This document shows positions 16,136 through 24,597 of a stretch of DNA of 46,903 bases, piece by piece. The notes under the pieces are model-generated. The model was given only the letters and a program-made list of their open reading frames with translations, was not told where the DNA came from and ran no database searches. A program made the position numbers and the translations under genes. Every line of letters begins with the position of its first letter. The first letter of the stretch is position 1. This DNA comes from a bacterium (lineage in GTDB: Bacteria > Planctomycetota > Planctomycetia > Gemmatales > Gemmataceae), in assembly GCA_017308215.1 (NCBI GenBank), contig JAFKFQ010000471.1, positions 1 through 46,903 of the forward strand, read 5' to 3'.

Positions 16136-17100
16136 TCACTCGTTCGGGGCGGTCTCGCCGCCGCCCCGGCTGCCCCACGCCTGCCAGGTGGCGAGGGTGA
16201 TGCCGTCGCGGACGAACCGCACGCTCCCGTCGCCGAACGACACGCTCACCCCGCCGGTGTGGTAGCTCCGGGCGGCGGCGTGCATGCTCGCGTACGGGGA
16301 CCCGACCTGGACGCACGGCATCCCCTCCTGGGGGTAGTTCCGGCACCCCCACACCCCGTCCGGGACGGTCGAGTTCGGCCCGTTCTGGGTGGTGAACGTG
16401 TTCCCCCCCATCGTCCCGTACGTCCACACCCCGCGGGAGTCCTGGTACGACGGCCCGGTGGCGCTCGGCTGGCGGTACTTCAGCTCGCTCAGGCAGACGG
16501 TGTTCGACGCCCCGTCGGCGATGTCGGTGATCCGGGTCTTCGAGTTGTTCCCGAACATCCCTCCGACGGCCGCGTTGGCCGTGTGGACCGTCCCGTACCC
16601 GCCCTTCCCGTAGCAGGCCGCGTAGTTCCCCCGGGCCAGGTGTTCCATCCCGGTCCCGTTGGCCAGCTGCTCGTCGTTGAACGGGTGGGTCGGGCAGTCC
16701 ATCGCGTCGAGGTGCTTGTCCCCGATCGGGGTGGCCGCGTACCTAGAGTTCCCGAACCAGTCCACCACCTCTGCTTCCTGGGTCCGAATCTTCTCGAAGT
16801 ACGTGTACAGGGCGGGCTGCTCCACGTTCGGCAGGATGTAGCAGACCCACGGGCCGCCGATCCCGACCGCCCCGCCGCCGTTCCGGCCGTTGGGGTCGTC
16901 GCCGGCGGCGATCGACCCGCTGGCCGGGCTCAGGTTAGGGTGAGCTGCTTGATCTTGTTCTGGCACTTCATCCGGGCGGCGGCCTCGCGGACCTTCTGGA
17001 CGGCCGGGAGGAGCAGCCCGATCAGGATGGCGATGATGGCGATGACGACTAATAGTTCAATCAGCGTAAAGGCTCGGCTCGGAGCAGGAGCGGTCCGCAT
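16136..17100 (-). pseudogene. DUF1559 prepilin-like secreted protein, frame disrupted
   Basis: The N-terminus [20 protein letters not shown] plus [20 protein letters not shown] is the class III-type prepilin signal and hydrophobic helix diagnostic of planctomycete DUF1559 proteins (start ATG 17100). The frame ends at [13 protein letters not shown] (about 16930). The rest of the family (GGPWVCYILPNVEQPALY, DGASNTVCLSELKYR, HTGGVSVSFGDGSVRFVRDG) continues in a second frame to 16136. The usual approximately 15-20 residues after the NxLKQL motif (the HNYHD-like segment) appear missing, so a short out-of-frame deletion is more likely than a one-base error. It is followed by the lipoprotein gene. 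Confidence 0.75.
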
Positions 17101-17720
17101 GGGCAGGCCTTTGTTTGGCGGCGGGATAAGTAGCCAAGCGGGTCGACTGCGGGTGGGGAGGACCGATGGAATATCACGCCGGTCCGTGAGGAACGCAACA
17201 GGAATCTGATAAAAATCGTGTGAACGCCAACCGAGAGTTGGTGGTGGCGCCAGCCAGGGTGACGTCCTCCGGATGATCGAAGACGAGTCGGGGAAGGACA
17301 CGGTCACCACCGAAGAGATCGTTGCAAACATCGTGGGTCAGGTGGGGCGGTGAAGTCGGGCAGTGGCGGAGGGGCGGACTAAATCGTTCTCCGCCCGGGT
17401 CGCCTGGTGGGGCGGTGACCGGCGATGACGATGCGCGGGCGGCTGGAGCGACTGCGGCGGGCTCCCGCCACCGGGCCGACTCGACCTCGTCGCCGTGGTG
17501 CCCGTGGGAGCGGGATGGCGGATGACCTACCGCCCGGAGTTCACCTCAACGCGGACGGGCGGGTGGTGACGGTGGTGTTCGAGGAGCGGAGGCGGCCCCG
17601 GCGGTGTTGGCGGGGCTGGAGGCGAGGCTGACGGCGTGGTCAGCGGTCATCGCAGCTGGTCCGGAGCGCGTTACTACCCCATCGACCGACGTATGAAGGC
17701 CTTTCGGTTCCCAAGTATAG
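17101..17720. other. Intergenic stretch left of the second IS
   Basis: No supported gene is seen. A plus-strand frame 17425-17631 (68 codons) contains VHLNADGRVVTVVFEER and could be the start of a small or truncated protein. It lacks a clear RBS and is rejected as a CDS. The region carries the promoter side of the DUF1559 gene (start 17100, minus). Confidence 0.35.
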
Positions 17721-17826
17721 TTTCCGCGACTTCCTGGAGTTGAGCCGTTGACCCGCCTGTAGACGAAGGCCGGCCCGTCCGGGACGATGGCGTTACCACA
17801 CGACCCTCGCCCGGACGGAACCGGCC

Positions 17827-19158
17827 ATGTCATCTTCGCATCCGATCCCCCCGTCGTGCCGCTGGTTTTCCCGCCTCTCCTCCGCCCTTGACCCGCGCTC
17901 GGCCCCGCGGCTGGCGTGGCTGTTGGTCGGGGCCGTCCTGGCCCGCGGCCGGCGGACGGTGACGAGTTGGATCCGGGCCGCCGGGCTGACCGACGAGTAC
18001 CGCCCGTGCTACACCACGGTGGCCGCGGCCGGGAAGCGGACCGATCTCGCCGCCGCCCGCCTGGCCCACGACGTCGTCCGGCCGCTGGCGGCCGGGGCCG
18101 GCCGGCTGACGCTCGCCCTGGACGACACCCCGACCGAGCGGTACGGGCACGAAGGTGCAAGGGGCGAGCGTCCACCACAACCCGACCCCCGGGCCGGCCG
18201 GCGGGCCGTTCGTGTACGGCCACGTGTGGGTCGTCCTGGGCCTGCTCGCCACCCACCCGACGTGGGGCGTCGTCGCCCTCCCCCTGCTGGCCCGGCTGTA
18301 CGTCCGCCGGAAGGACCTCGACGGGATCGCCCCGAAGCACCGGCCGGCGTTCCGGACCAAGCTGGAGCTGGCCGTCGGGCTGATGCGGTGGGCGGTCACC
18401 GTGCCGGGATTCCTGGGCCAGCCGGTGTGGGTGGTGGCCGACGGGGCTACGCCAAGGCCCCGTTCCTCAAGCCCATGCGGTCCCTCGGGGTGACGGTCGT
18501 GAGCCGCCTCCGCAAGGACGCGAGCCTGCGGACCGTCCCGGCCGCCCGGCCGGTGCGGCGGGGCCGGCCCCGGGTGTACGGCGAGCACCGGATCGACCTG
18601 GCCAAGCGGGCGGGCCAGCGCCGCGGGTGGGCAACGGGCACCTTCACCCTGTACGGCCGGCCGCCAGGTGGCCACGAACGTCTTGTACCGCTTGGCCGTC
18701 GGCCGGCCGGGGGTGCGGTCCGGGTGGTCCTGGTGGACGAGCCCGGGGGATGGGTGGCGTTCTTCTGCTCCGACCCGGCCGCCGGGGTGGCCGACGTCCT
18801 CGGCCACGTCGCGGCCCGGTTCGCGCTGGAGATCACGTTTCGAGATGTGAAGGAGGTCGTCGGTGCGGGTCAGCAGCAGGTCCGGTCGGTGGCGGGCAAC
18901 GTCGGGGCGTTCCACCTGTGCGCGTGGACGTTCACGCTGACCGAGGCGTGGGCCTGGGGGCGAGCCGCGGAAGAGCTGGTCGGGCACCGAACCGAGTCCC
19001 CGTGGGACGACGCCGGGTGGCGGCCGAGCCACGCCGACAAGCGGCGGGCGTGGCGGCGGGAATTGCTGGGGAATGAAATCCGGGCGGTCCTACGTCCGGG
19101 GCTGACCGAGCCAGAAATCCGGGCCGCCGAGGAACGCCTACTCAACCTCGCGGCCTGA
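17827..19158 (+). pseudogene. DDE_5-like transposase with two frameshifts and a small inversion
   Basis: The gene begins MSSSHPIPPSCRWFSRLSSA and includes LALDDTPTERYG (first catalytic Asp region) and ALEITFRDVKEVVGAGQQQV (late acidic motif). Near 18151 an extra base moves the real protein into another frame (VQGASVHHNPTPGPAGGPFV, then PVWVVADG). Near 18445, a missing G in the run before CTACGCC returns it to the original frame (GYAKAPFLKPMRSLGVTVV). The nominal long frame is therefore meaningless between. A further anomaly is the inverted 36-bp segment at 18664-18699. Without these three changes a normal approximately 440-residue transposase would be encoded. Family assignment is by motif memory. 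Confidence 0.7.
18654..18709. repeat. 36-bp inverted segment between copies of a 10-bp palindrome
   Basis: CGGCCGGCCG, itself self-complementary, occurs at 18654-18663 and 18700-18709. As it stands the 36 bp between encode PPGGHERLVPLGRRPAGG-like sequence. Reverse-complementing 18664-18699 in place gives FTLYGRPTAKRYKTFVATW then RPAGGAVRVVL, which matches the expected transposase sequence. The length is 12 codons, so both orientations keep the frame open. Confidence 0.75.
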
Positions 19159-19304
19159 CACCAAGGATGTCGCGGAAAGTGCAGTTCCCGACCTTCCCGC
19201 CGGGGGCGAGGGTCTACTGCGCCGTCTGGGAGTGCGGGTCGGCGAACACGACACGGAACCCGTGACCGAATTGAAGGTGCTTGTGCCACATGACGGGCGG
19301 CCCG

Positions 19305-20852
19305 TCAGTGGCTGCCGTTGCGGATGATGGCGGTGAGGGCGGCCAGGTCCGCCGGCTTGGTCAGGTGGTGGTCGAAGCCGGCCTCCCGCGTCCGCCGCCG
19401 GTCCTCTTCTTGCCCGTACCCGGTCAGGGCCACCAGGGTCACGTCCCGGCCGAACGGCTCCGCCCGCAGCCGCCCGGCCAGCTCGTACCCGTTCATCCCC
19501 GGTAGCCCCAGGTCGAGTACCGCTACCTCCGGTCGGAGCCGGGCGGCGGCGTCCAGCCCCTGCGGACCCGACCGGGCGATCCGCACCGTATGCCCGGCCA
19601 TCTCGAGCAGCGTGCCGAGGCTGTCCCCGGCGTCCGGGTTGTCGTCCACGATCAGGACCCGGCGGGGCGTCCCCCGCGCGGCGACCGCCGGCTCCGCCTT
19701 GCCGCTGCCCTCGGCTCCCGCGAGCTTCGGCAGCCGAACGGTGAACTCGCTCCCCTTACCCGGCCCCCCGCTCGCGGCCGACGCCGTCCCGCCGTGCAAC
19801 TCCACCAGGCTCTTGACCAGCGTCAGCCCGATCCCCAGGCCGCCGTCGGACCGGTCGAGGGTCCGCCCGACCTGGGTGAACAGGTCGAACACGCGGGGCA
19901 GCATGTCCGCCGGGATGCCGAGACCGGTGTCCCGCACCCGGACGACCGCCTCCCCGTCCTCCTCCAGGGTCAGGTCGATGCGGCCCCCCTCGTCGCTGTA
20001 CTTGGCCGCGTTGGTGAGCAGGTTGCCGACCACCTGGGCCAGCCGGGTGGGGTCGGCCGACACCATCACCGGGCGACCGGGCTGGGTCACGATCAGGCGG
20101 TGGCGGCGGGCCTCGATCGTCGGGCGGGCGGCCTCGGCGGCGCGGGCCAGGACGGCGTTCAGGTCCACCGCCTCTTTCCGTAGCTCGACCTTCCCGCGCG
20201 TAATGCGGGACACGTCCAACAGGTCGTCCACCAGCCGCCCGAGGTGGTCCACCTGCCGGGACATCATCCCGTGCGTCCGGCGGACGACGTCACGGCCGCC
20301 GTCCGCCATCTGCAGGATCGCCAGCCCGTTGCGGATCGGGGCCAGCGGGTTCCGCAACTCGTGGGCGAGCATGGCCAGGAACTCGTCCTTCCGCCGGTCG
20401 GCCTCCCGCAACTCCTCTGCCAGCCGCGCCTGTCCGGCGACGTACTCGCGCACCTGGTACTGCCGGCGGCGGTCGCGGAGGGCCGCCCGAACGGCGTTCA
20501 GGAATTCGGTCGCCTCCAGCGGTCGCTTGAGCAGGGTCACGTCACCGAGTTCGATCAGGGCCTTGACCCGGGCCGTCGGTGTCGGCCCGGCGGCGGTGAG
20601 TACAAGGACGGGCAGGTTCGACCACGGCGGCTGGTCGCGAATCGCCGCCCCCAGCACGGCGGCGCCGGGTCCGACGGCCGCCTCCTCGGGGACGATCACC
20701 GCTCCGACCCCGTTGGGGATCTCGCGGCACAGCTCGTCGAGGGACGCGCAGGCGTGGCAGCGCAGACCGGCACCGGCGATCAGTGCCGTGCCGGCCGCCG
20801 CGTCCTTCCGGGTGGGGCCGAGGAACAGAACCCGCTCGTCCGTCTCAGGCAT
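19305..20852 (-). CDS. Hybrid histidine kinase (pseudo-receiver, HisKA, HATPase, receiver)
   Basis: The 515-residue soluble protein has a divergent receiver-like N-terminus (1-125, lacking an obvious phospho-Asp). HisKA follows with H164 in [15 protein letters not shown], then HATPase_c (about 255-370; NLLTNAAKYSDEGG, DTGLGIPADML, GLGIGLTLV). The C-terminal receiver has D447 in [16 protein letters not shown]. Its start ATG overlaps the stop of the KaiC-like gene by eight bases, so the two are translationally coupled and the KaiC-like ATPase is its likely partner. The output is phosphotransfer only; no DNA-binding domain. HisKA to receiver closely resembles the kinases at 30176 and 34610. A short GACGGG-CGG-CCCGTC hairpin (19292-19306) lies at its end. 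Confidence 0.9.
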   Translation of the reverse strand: MPETDERVLFLGPTRKDAAAGTALIAGAGLRCHACASLDELCREIPNGVGAVIVPEEAAVGPGAAVLGAAIRDQPPWSNLPVLVLTAAGPTPTARVKALIELGDVTLLKRPLEATEFLNAVRAALRDRRRQYQVREYVAGQARLAEELREADRRKDEFLAMLAHELRNPLAPIRNGLAILQMADGGRDVVRRTHGMMSRQVDHLGRLVDDLLDVSRITRGKVELRKEAVDLNAVLARAAEAARPTIEARRHRLIVTQPGRPVMVSADPTRLAQVVGNLLTNAAKYSDEGGRIDLTLEEDGEAVVRVRDTGLGIPADMLPRVFDLFTQVGRTLDRSDGGLGIGLTLVKSLVELHGGTASAASGGPGKGSEFTVRLPKLAGAEGSGKAEPAVAARGTPRRVLIVDDNPDAGDSLGTLLEMAGHTVRIARSGPQGLDAAARLRPEVAVLDLGLPGMNGYELAGRLRAEPFGRDVTLVALTGYGQEEDRRRTREAGFDHHLTKPADLAALTAIIRNGSH

Positions 20853-22347
20853 TCGCCGGCCCCATCAGCATGTCCGCCCCGCCGTCGTAGGTCGGCGTCC
20901 CGGTCAACACCCCGCGGAACTCCTTGAGCGGCTCGCCCACCCGGATGCCGGCGTCGAGCCGGAGCTCGCGGATCGTCCGCTCGTGCCGGCCGCTCCGCTT
21001 CTTGACCACCGACACCGCCTGCCGCACCTCGCCCGCCGCCTCGAAGTACCGGAACAGGACGACGGTATCGGCCAGGTAGGTGGTGTCCACCGGGGTCTGC
21101 ATGGAGCCGATCATCCCGTGCTGCGCGAGGACGAGGAACGTGACCACCCCCTTGTGCCCGAGGTAGGTGAGCAGCTCGTGCATCTGGACGGTGAGGAAGT
21201 CCTCCTCCGGCATGGCGTGCAGGTACCCGTTCAGGCTGTCGATCACCACCACCTTCGCGGGCGCGTGTCCGTCCACCCCGTCGACCGCCCGCCGCACGGT
21301 GGCGGCGAACTCGCCGGGGGACAGCTCGGCCGGGTCCACCTGCTGCAGGGTGAGGGTCCTGGCCGCGAGGTGGGGCTTCAGGTCCATGCCCAGCCCGGCG
21401 GCGCGGTGGAGGAGCACCTCGGCCCGTTCGTCGAACGCGAACACGGCCGCCCGCTCGCCCCGCGCCGCGGCCGCGCCGGCGTAGTTGATGGCAACCGACG
21501 ACTTGCCGCACCCGGCCGGTCCGACGAGCAGGGCGCTGGTGCCGAAGTCGAACCCGCCGCCGAGCAGGCGGTCCAGCTCGGGCACGCCCCCGGTGAGCAG
21601 CCGCCGCTCCCGGTTCTCGACGTGCTCGGCGGCCACCAGCCGGGGGAACACGTCCAGCCCGCCGGTGGCGATGTTGAAGTCGTGGTACCCGCCCCGGAAC
21701 CGGTGGCCGCGGAGCTTGAGCACCCGCAGGCGGCGGCGCTCGGCCCCGTACAGAGGGGACAGGTGCTCCAGGCTGACCACCCCGTGGGCGATGCTGTGGA
21801 GCTGGAGGTCCCCGGCCGACGACGTGTTGTCGTCGAGCAAGAGAACGGTGCAGGAGCGGCCGGCGAAGAACTGCTTGAGGGCGAGGATCTGCCGGCGGTA
21901 CCGGAGAGAACTCTGGGCGAGCAGGCGGAGCTCGGACAGGGAGTCGATGACCACCCGCCGGGGCCTCACCCGCTCGACCTCGGCGAGGACCGCCTTGGTC
22001 GTCTGGCCGAGCTCGACGTCGGCCGGCTGGAACATGGTGTGCTGGTTATCCGGCTCGAGCTCGGCTTCGGACGCGACGAGTTCGACGACCTCCAACCCGG
22101 CGAGGGACCAGCCGTGCGACCGGGCCACGGCGGCGAGTTCGGCCTTCGTCTCGGACAGGGTGACGTAGAGGCCCGGTTCCTCCAGGCGGACGCCCTCGAG
22201 CAGGTACTGAAGGGCGAGGGTGGTTTTACCGGAGCCCGGGTTGCCCTCGACCAGGTACAGGCGGTTCGGGGGCAGTCCGCCGCCCAGGATGTCGTCGAAA
22301 CCGGTGATGCCGGTGGCAGAGAGGTTCGGGTTGGGCGAATCGTCCAT
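20845..22347 (-). CDS. KaiC-like double RecA-domain ATPase (no KaiB partner)
   Basis: The 500-residue protein has two RecA/KaiC domains. Domain 1 has Walker A GNPGSGKT (35-42) after ITGFDDILGGGLP. Domain 2 has GPAGCGKS (276-283) after VPELDRLLGGGFDFGT. Walker B-like strands are RRVVIDSLSEL and AKVVVIDSLNGYL. The region equivalent to the clock phosphosites reads PVDTTYLADTVVLFRYFE, giving Thr-Tyr where cyanobacterial KaiC has Ser431-Thr432. It is therefore a KaiC homologue rather than a bona fide clock KaiC. It starts at ATG 22347. Upstream in-frame sequence belongs to a methylase remnant. It is coupled to the hybrid kinase downstream, a pairing that suggests ATP-state input to kinase signalling (inference). 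Confidence 0.85.
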   Translation of the reverse strand: MDDSPNPNLSATGITGFDDILGGGLPPNRLYLVEGNPGSGKTTLALQYLLEGVRLEEPGLYVTLSETKAELAAVARSHGWSLAGLEVVELVASEAELEPDNQHTMFQPADVELGQTTKAVLAEVERVRPRRVVIDSLSELRLLAQSSLRYRRQILALKQFFAGRSCTVLLLDDNTSSAGDLQLHSIAHGVVSLEHLSPLYGAERRRLRVLKLRGHRFRGGYHDFNIATGGLDVFPRLVAAEHVENRERRLLTGGVPELDRLLGGGFDFGTSALLVGPAGCGKSSVAINYAGAAAARGERAAVFAFDERAEVLLHRAAGLGMDLKPHLAARTLTLQQVDPAELSPGEFAATVRRAVDGVDGHAPAKVVVIDSLNGYLHAMPEEDFLTVQMHELLTYLGHKGVVTFLVLAQHGMIGSMQTPVDTTYLADTVVLFRYFEAAGEVRQAVSVVKKRSGRHERTIRELRLDAGIRVGEPLKEFRGVLTGTPTYDGGADMLMGPANA

Positions 22348-22529
22348 ACCGCACCTGCGCGACAAAAGTCCCGGGGTGGCCCGCTCGGGTCGCCGTCCTG
22401 TGGGTGAAAGCGGCGCGACGGTGTCGGGCGATGATCCGACGCCGAGAAGCTTCTGCACATCGCGTGCCAGCTGCCATCGGCGGCGACCGCCAATCGAAAG
22501 GTGGTCTTCGGTCTTGACGCTCGTCGGCG

Positions 22530-22990
22530 GAGGGTCGAGTTCGAGCAGCCGCGCCTGTCGCCCCGCCTGTTCGGCGGCGATCCGTGTCGCCCCGCTCCCG
22601 CCGAGCGGGTCGAGCACGACCCCGTCCTTCGGGCCGCTGTTCGCCACCAGCGACTGGAACCGCGCCACCGGCTTGATAGTCGGGTGGTCAGCGTTCTTGG
22701 CCGGCTTGTCGAACTCAAGGACGGTGGTCTGGGTGCGGTCGCCGAGCCAGGTAGGGGCGGGTCCGTTGTCCCACCCGTACAGCTACAGCTCGTGGCGCCA
22801 GTGGTAGTCCTGGTGTCCGAGCACCACCGCCGGCTTGACCCTCGCGAGGCACTGTCGGACCCGGAGCCCGGCCGCGGCGGTAGACTGGCGGACGGGGAGG
22901 CCGAACGTGTCCGCGTGCCACAGGTAGAGCCCGCTCCCCGGCCACAGGTGTTCTACCGGCCACAGGTGTTCTAAAGGGATGACGTGCCGT
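22530..22990 (-). pseudogene. Remnant of an N4/N6 DNA methyltransferase
   Basis: On the minus strand the frame reads GSGLYLWHADTFGLPVRQS and PAVVLGHQDYHWRHEL, then a TAG stop (22783-22785), then in the same frame LYGWDNGPAPTWLGDRTQTT, NADHPTIKPVARFQSLV and GVVLDPLGGSGATRIAAEQA. The last is the SAM-binding FGGSG-type motif, preceded by the KPV motif of N4/N6 methylases found in phage and mobile elements. The usual DPPY catalytic part is not seen, and the frame runs into the leader of the KaiC-like gene after LLELDP. It is truncated at both ends and stop-interrupted, so non-functional. Confidence 0.65.
22938..22973. repeat. 18-bp perfect tandem duplication
   Basis: CCGGCCACAGGTGTTCTA occurs twice back to back (22938-22955 and 22956-22973) at the 5' edge of the methylase remnant. 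The unit is six codons long, so it duplicates EHLWPV in that frame. Confidence 0.85.
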
Positions 22991-23328
22991 TCAGTACGCT
23001 TGTGGCCGAGTTGAGGGGTAGTAAGTCCGGTCGGCGCGTTTCGAGGCATGCTCTCGATCGCGGAGCATCGGGTGGTAGGCGCGAAGTGTTACCGAGTGAT
23101 TGACCCGCTGTCGTCTTGAGCGTGACGGTCGCCACTGCTTATTAGTCGTGCCCGAACGGTCCTGCCTGGTGGCGGTTACAAGTGCGATTGGTGGCCTGCG
23201 GACACGGAGGATATCCGTGAACGCCAATGCCATTCTACACCACTTCGACGATACGCGAAACTGGTTCCCACGGAAGAGTACGTCGTGCCCGTCGCCTGAC
23301 TTCGTGGAAGAAACGCCCCGTGTGACCG
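22991..23328. other. Intergenic region, no gene seen
   Basis: Lower GC than its surroundings, with stops in most frames. No recognisable coding, RNA or repeat structure was found. It separates the methylase remnant from the DinB gene end. Confidence 0.4.
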
Positions 23329-23913
23329 TCAACCGCCGCGGCGCGCCGCCTCCAGGGAGTACGTCGGGTCGGCCTCGTCCCACATCACGTCACCGGACGG
23401 CCCGTATATGGCCGGGACCGGCTCGTGCCCGGCCAGCCGCAGCCACGCCTGCACCTGGGTCCGGTGGTGACAGGTGTGCAGCACCCGCCGCCAGAACACC
23501 CACACCCGCTCCCGCACCAGCCCGCCGAAGAACGGCCGGGGTTCGAGCCACCACGCCGTCGTCCCGGCGGCGAACTGCGGGAGCCGGAGCCTGCTCAGCC
23601 GCACGTAGTTCTCGACGTACGCCGCGACCGGCGGGGCGTCGCCGGTGGGCAGCAACTCCTCCACCGGCGGCTCGGCGGTGCCGACGAACTGGGCGAAGAA
23701 TCGCCGCTCGGACAGGAGCTGGTGGACCAGGATGGTGCGGATCGGGTTCGTCTTCGGGTGCGGCTTGAAGTCGAGCAGGGCGTCCGGCACGGCCCGCCAC
23801 ACGCTCGCGGTCTTGTTCGCCTCGCTCGCGTAGGTGGTGAGGAGGTGCTGGAACACCGCTTCGGCCGCCCGCGGAACCTCCGCGTCCGGGATCGCGACGA
23901 GGTCGTACTGCAT
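23329..23913 (-). CDS. DinB-family protein
   Basis: The 194-residue four-helix protein has the metal-site histidines of the DinB/YfiT fold: His in LVHQLLSERRFFAQF (about 64) and the C-terminal HTCHHRTQVQAWLRLAG. Family members are putative metal-dependent, often thiol-linked enzymes; most are uncharacterised. It starts at ATG 23913. Its ribosome site GGAGGG lies inside the stop region of the upstream flavin-reductase-like gene, only 3 bp away, so the two are coupled. It is the last gene of the TetR-linked operon 25140-23329. Confidence 0.85.
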   Translation of the reverse strand: MQYDLVAIPDAEVPRAAEAVFQHLLTTYASEANKTASVWRAVPDALLDFKPHPKTNPIRTILVHQLLSERRFFAQFVGTAEPPVEELLPTGDAPPVAAYVENYVRLSRLRLPQFAAGTTAWWLEPRPFFGGLVRERVWVFWRRVLHTCHHRTQVQAWLRLAGHEPVPAIYGPSGDVMWDEADPTYSLEAARRGG

Positions 23914-23916
23914 GGC

Positions 23917-24540
23917 TCATCCCTCCAGGATCCGGCCCGACTCGCGGGCCCGCTTCAACTGCTCTTCCAGTTCGCGGACGCGGCGCCGGAGCTGCTCGAC
24001 CACCGGCCCGACCTGCTTCTCCGAGAACCGCCGGTGGATGTGCTGCGGGCAGTTCACGTCCCAGGCCTCGACCGTGAACACGACCGCCCGCTCGACCTTG
24101 CCAGGATAGCCCGGGTCACGGAGCCGCTCCAGTAATGCGGGGTCGCCCTCGACCACCTTCGCGGTACCCCACAGCTTCACCCGCTGCCGGTTGGAGTAGT
24201 CCATCAGGAAGAGGAACGCCTTCGGGTTCTCCGACAGGTTCCCCGCGGTGATGTACTGCCGGTTCCCGCCGAAGTCGGCGAACGCCAGCGTTTTCTCGTC
24301 TAGCGCCTTCAGGAATCCGGGGCTGCCGCCCCGATACTGGGTGTACGGCTGCCCGTCAGCACTGGCCGTGCCGAGGTAGAACATGTCCAGCCCGGCCAAG
24401 AACTCGGTCAGGTCCGGGGTGATGGTGGTCCGCCACCCGTCGCCGCGTTCCATCCGGGCGTAGCTCTTCCGCGATCCTTTTTGCTCCTGGACCGCCTTCA
24501 CCGCCGGGGTAAAAGCGACGTCGCTCGGGAACTCTCTCAT
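23917..24540 (-). CDS. Pyridoxamine 5'-phosphate oxidase-like flavin protein
   Basis: The 207-residue protein has a split-barrel core: MFYLGTASADGQPYTQYRGG, LAFADFGGNRQYITAGNLSE and NPKAFLFLMDYSNRQRVKLW. This matches the PNPOx-like FMN-binding family (general stress/nitroreductase type). A C-terminal helix (VVEQLRRRVRELEEQLKRAR, about 180-200) is a likely coiled coil. Family members bind FMN or F420 and reduce small electrophiles. It starts at ATG 24540, 57 bp after the AhpD-like gene. Its position between AhpD-like and DinB genes suggests a detoxification unit. Confidence 0.85.
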   Translation of the reverse strand: MREFPSDVAFTPAVKAVQEQKGSRKSYARMERGDGWRTTITPDLTEFLAGLDMFYLGTASADGQPYTQYRGGSPGFLKALDEKTLAFADFGGNRQYITAGNLSENPKAFLFLMDYSNRQRVKLWGTAKVVEGDPALLERLRDPGYPGKVERAVVFTVEAWDVNCPQHIHRRFSEKQVGPVVEQLRRRVRELEEQLKRARESGRILEG

Positions 24541-24597
24541 GACGAATTCTCCGTGGAATGCGGCCCGCCCGGACGGGTCGCTTCATCGCCCCGACAC

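Larger units (their letters stand above)
17721..19178 (+). mobile_element. Insertion sequence with DDE transposase (IS701/DDE_5-like)
   Basis: The ends are inverted repeats: TTTCCGCGACTTCCTGGA at 17721-17738 and, in reverse complement, TTTCCGCGACATCCTTGG at 19161-19178 (15 of 18 identical). The 1,458-bp span holds a single transposase gene filling nearly all of it. A target-site duplication was not evident: flanks ATAG and GTGC differ. Confidence 0.65.

Noticed and set aside
17425..17631. 68-codon small protein
   Set aside because: It has no RBS and no family, and lies in intergenic DNA beside an IS. It is kept only as a note in the intergenic entry.
19318..22407. Open frame of more than 1,000 codons on the plus strand opposite the kinase and KaiC-like genes
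   Set aside because: It is antisense to two clear genes, Arg/Pro/Ser-rich with no domains. Long antisense frames are expected in DNA of this GC content.
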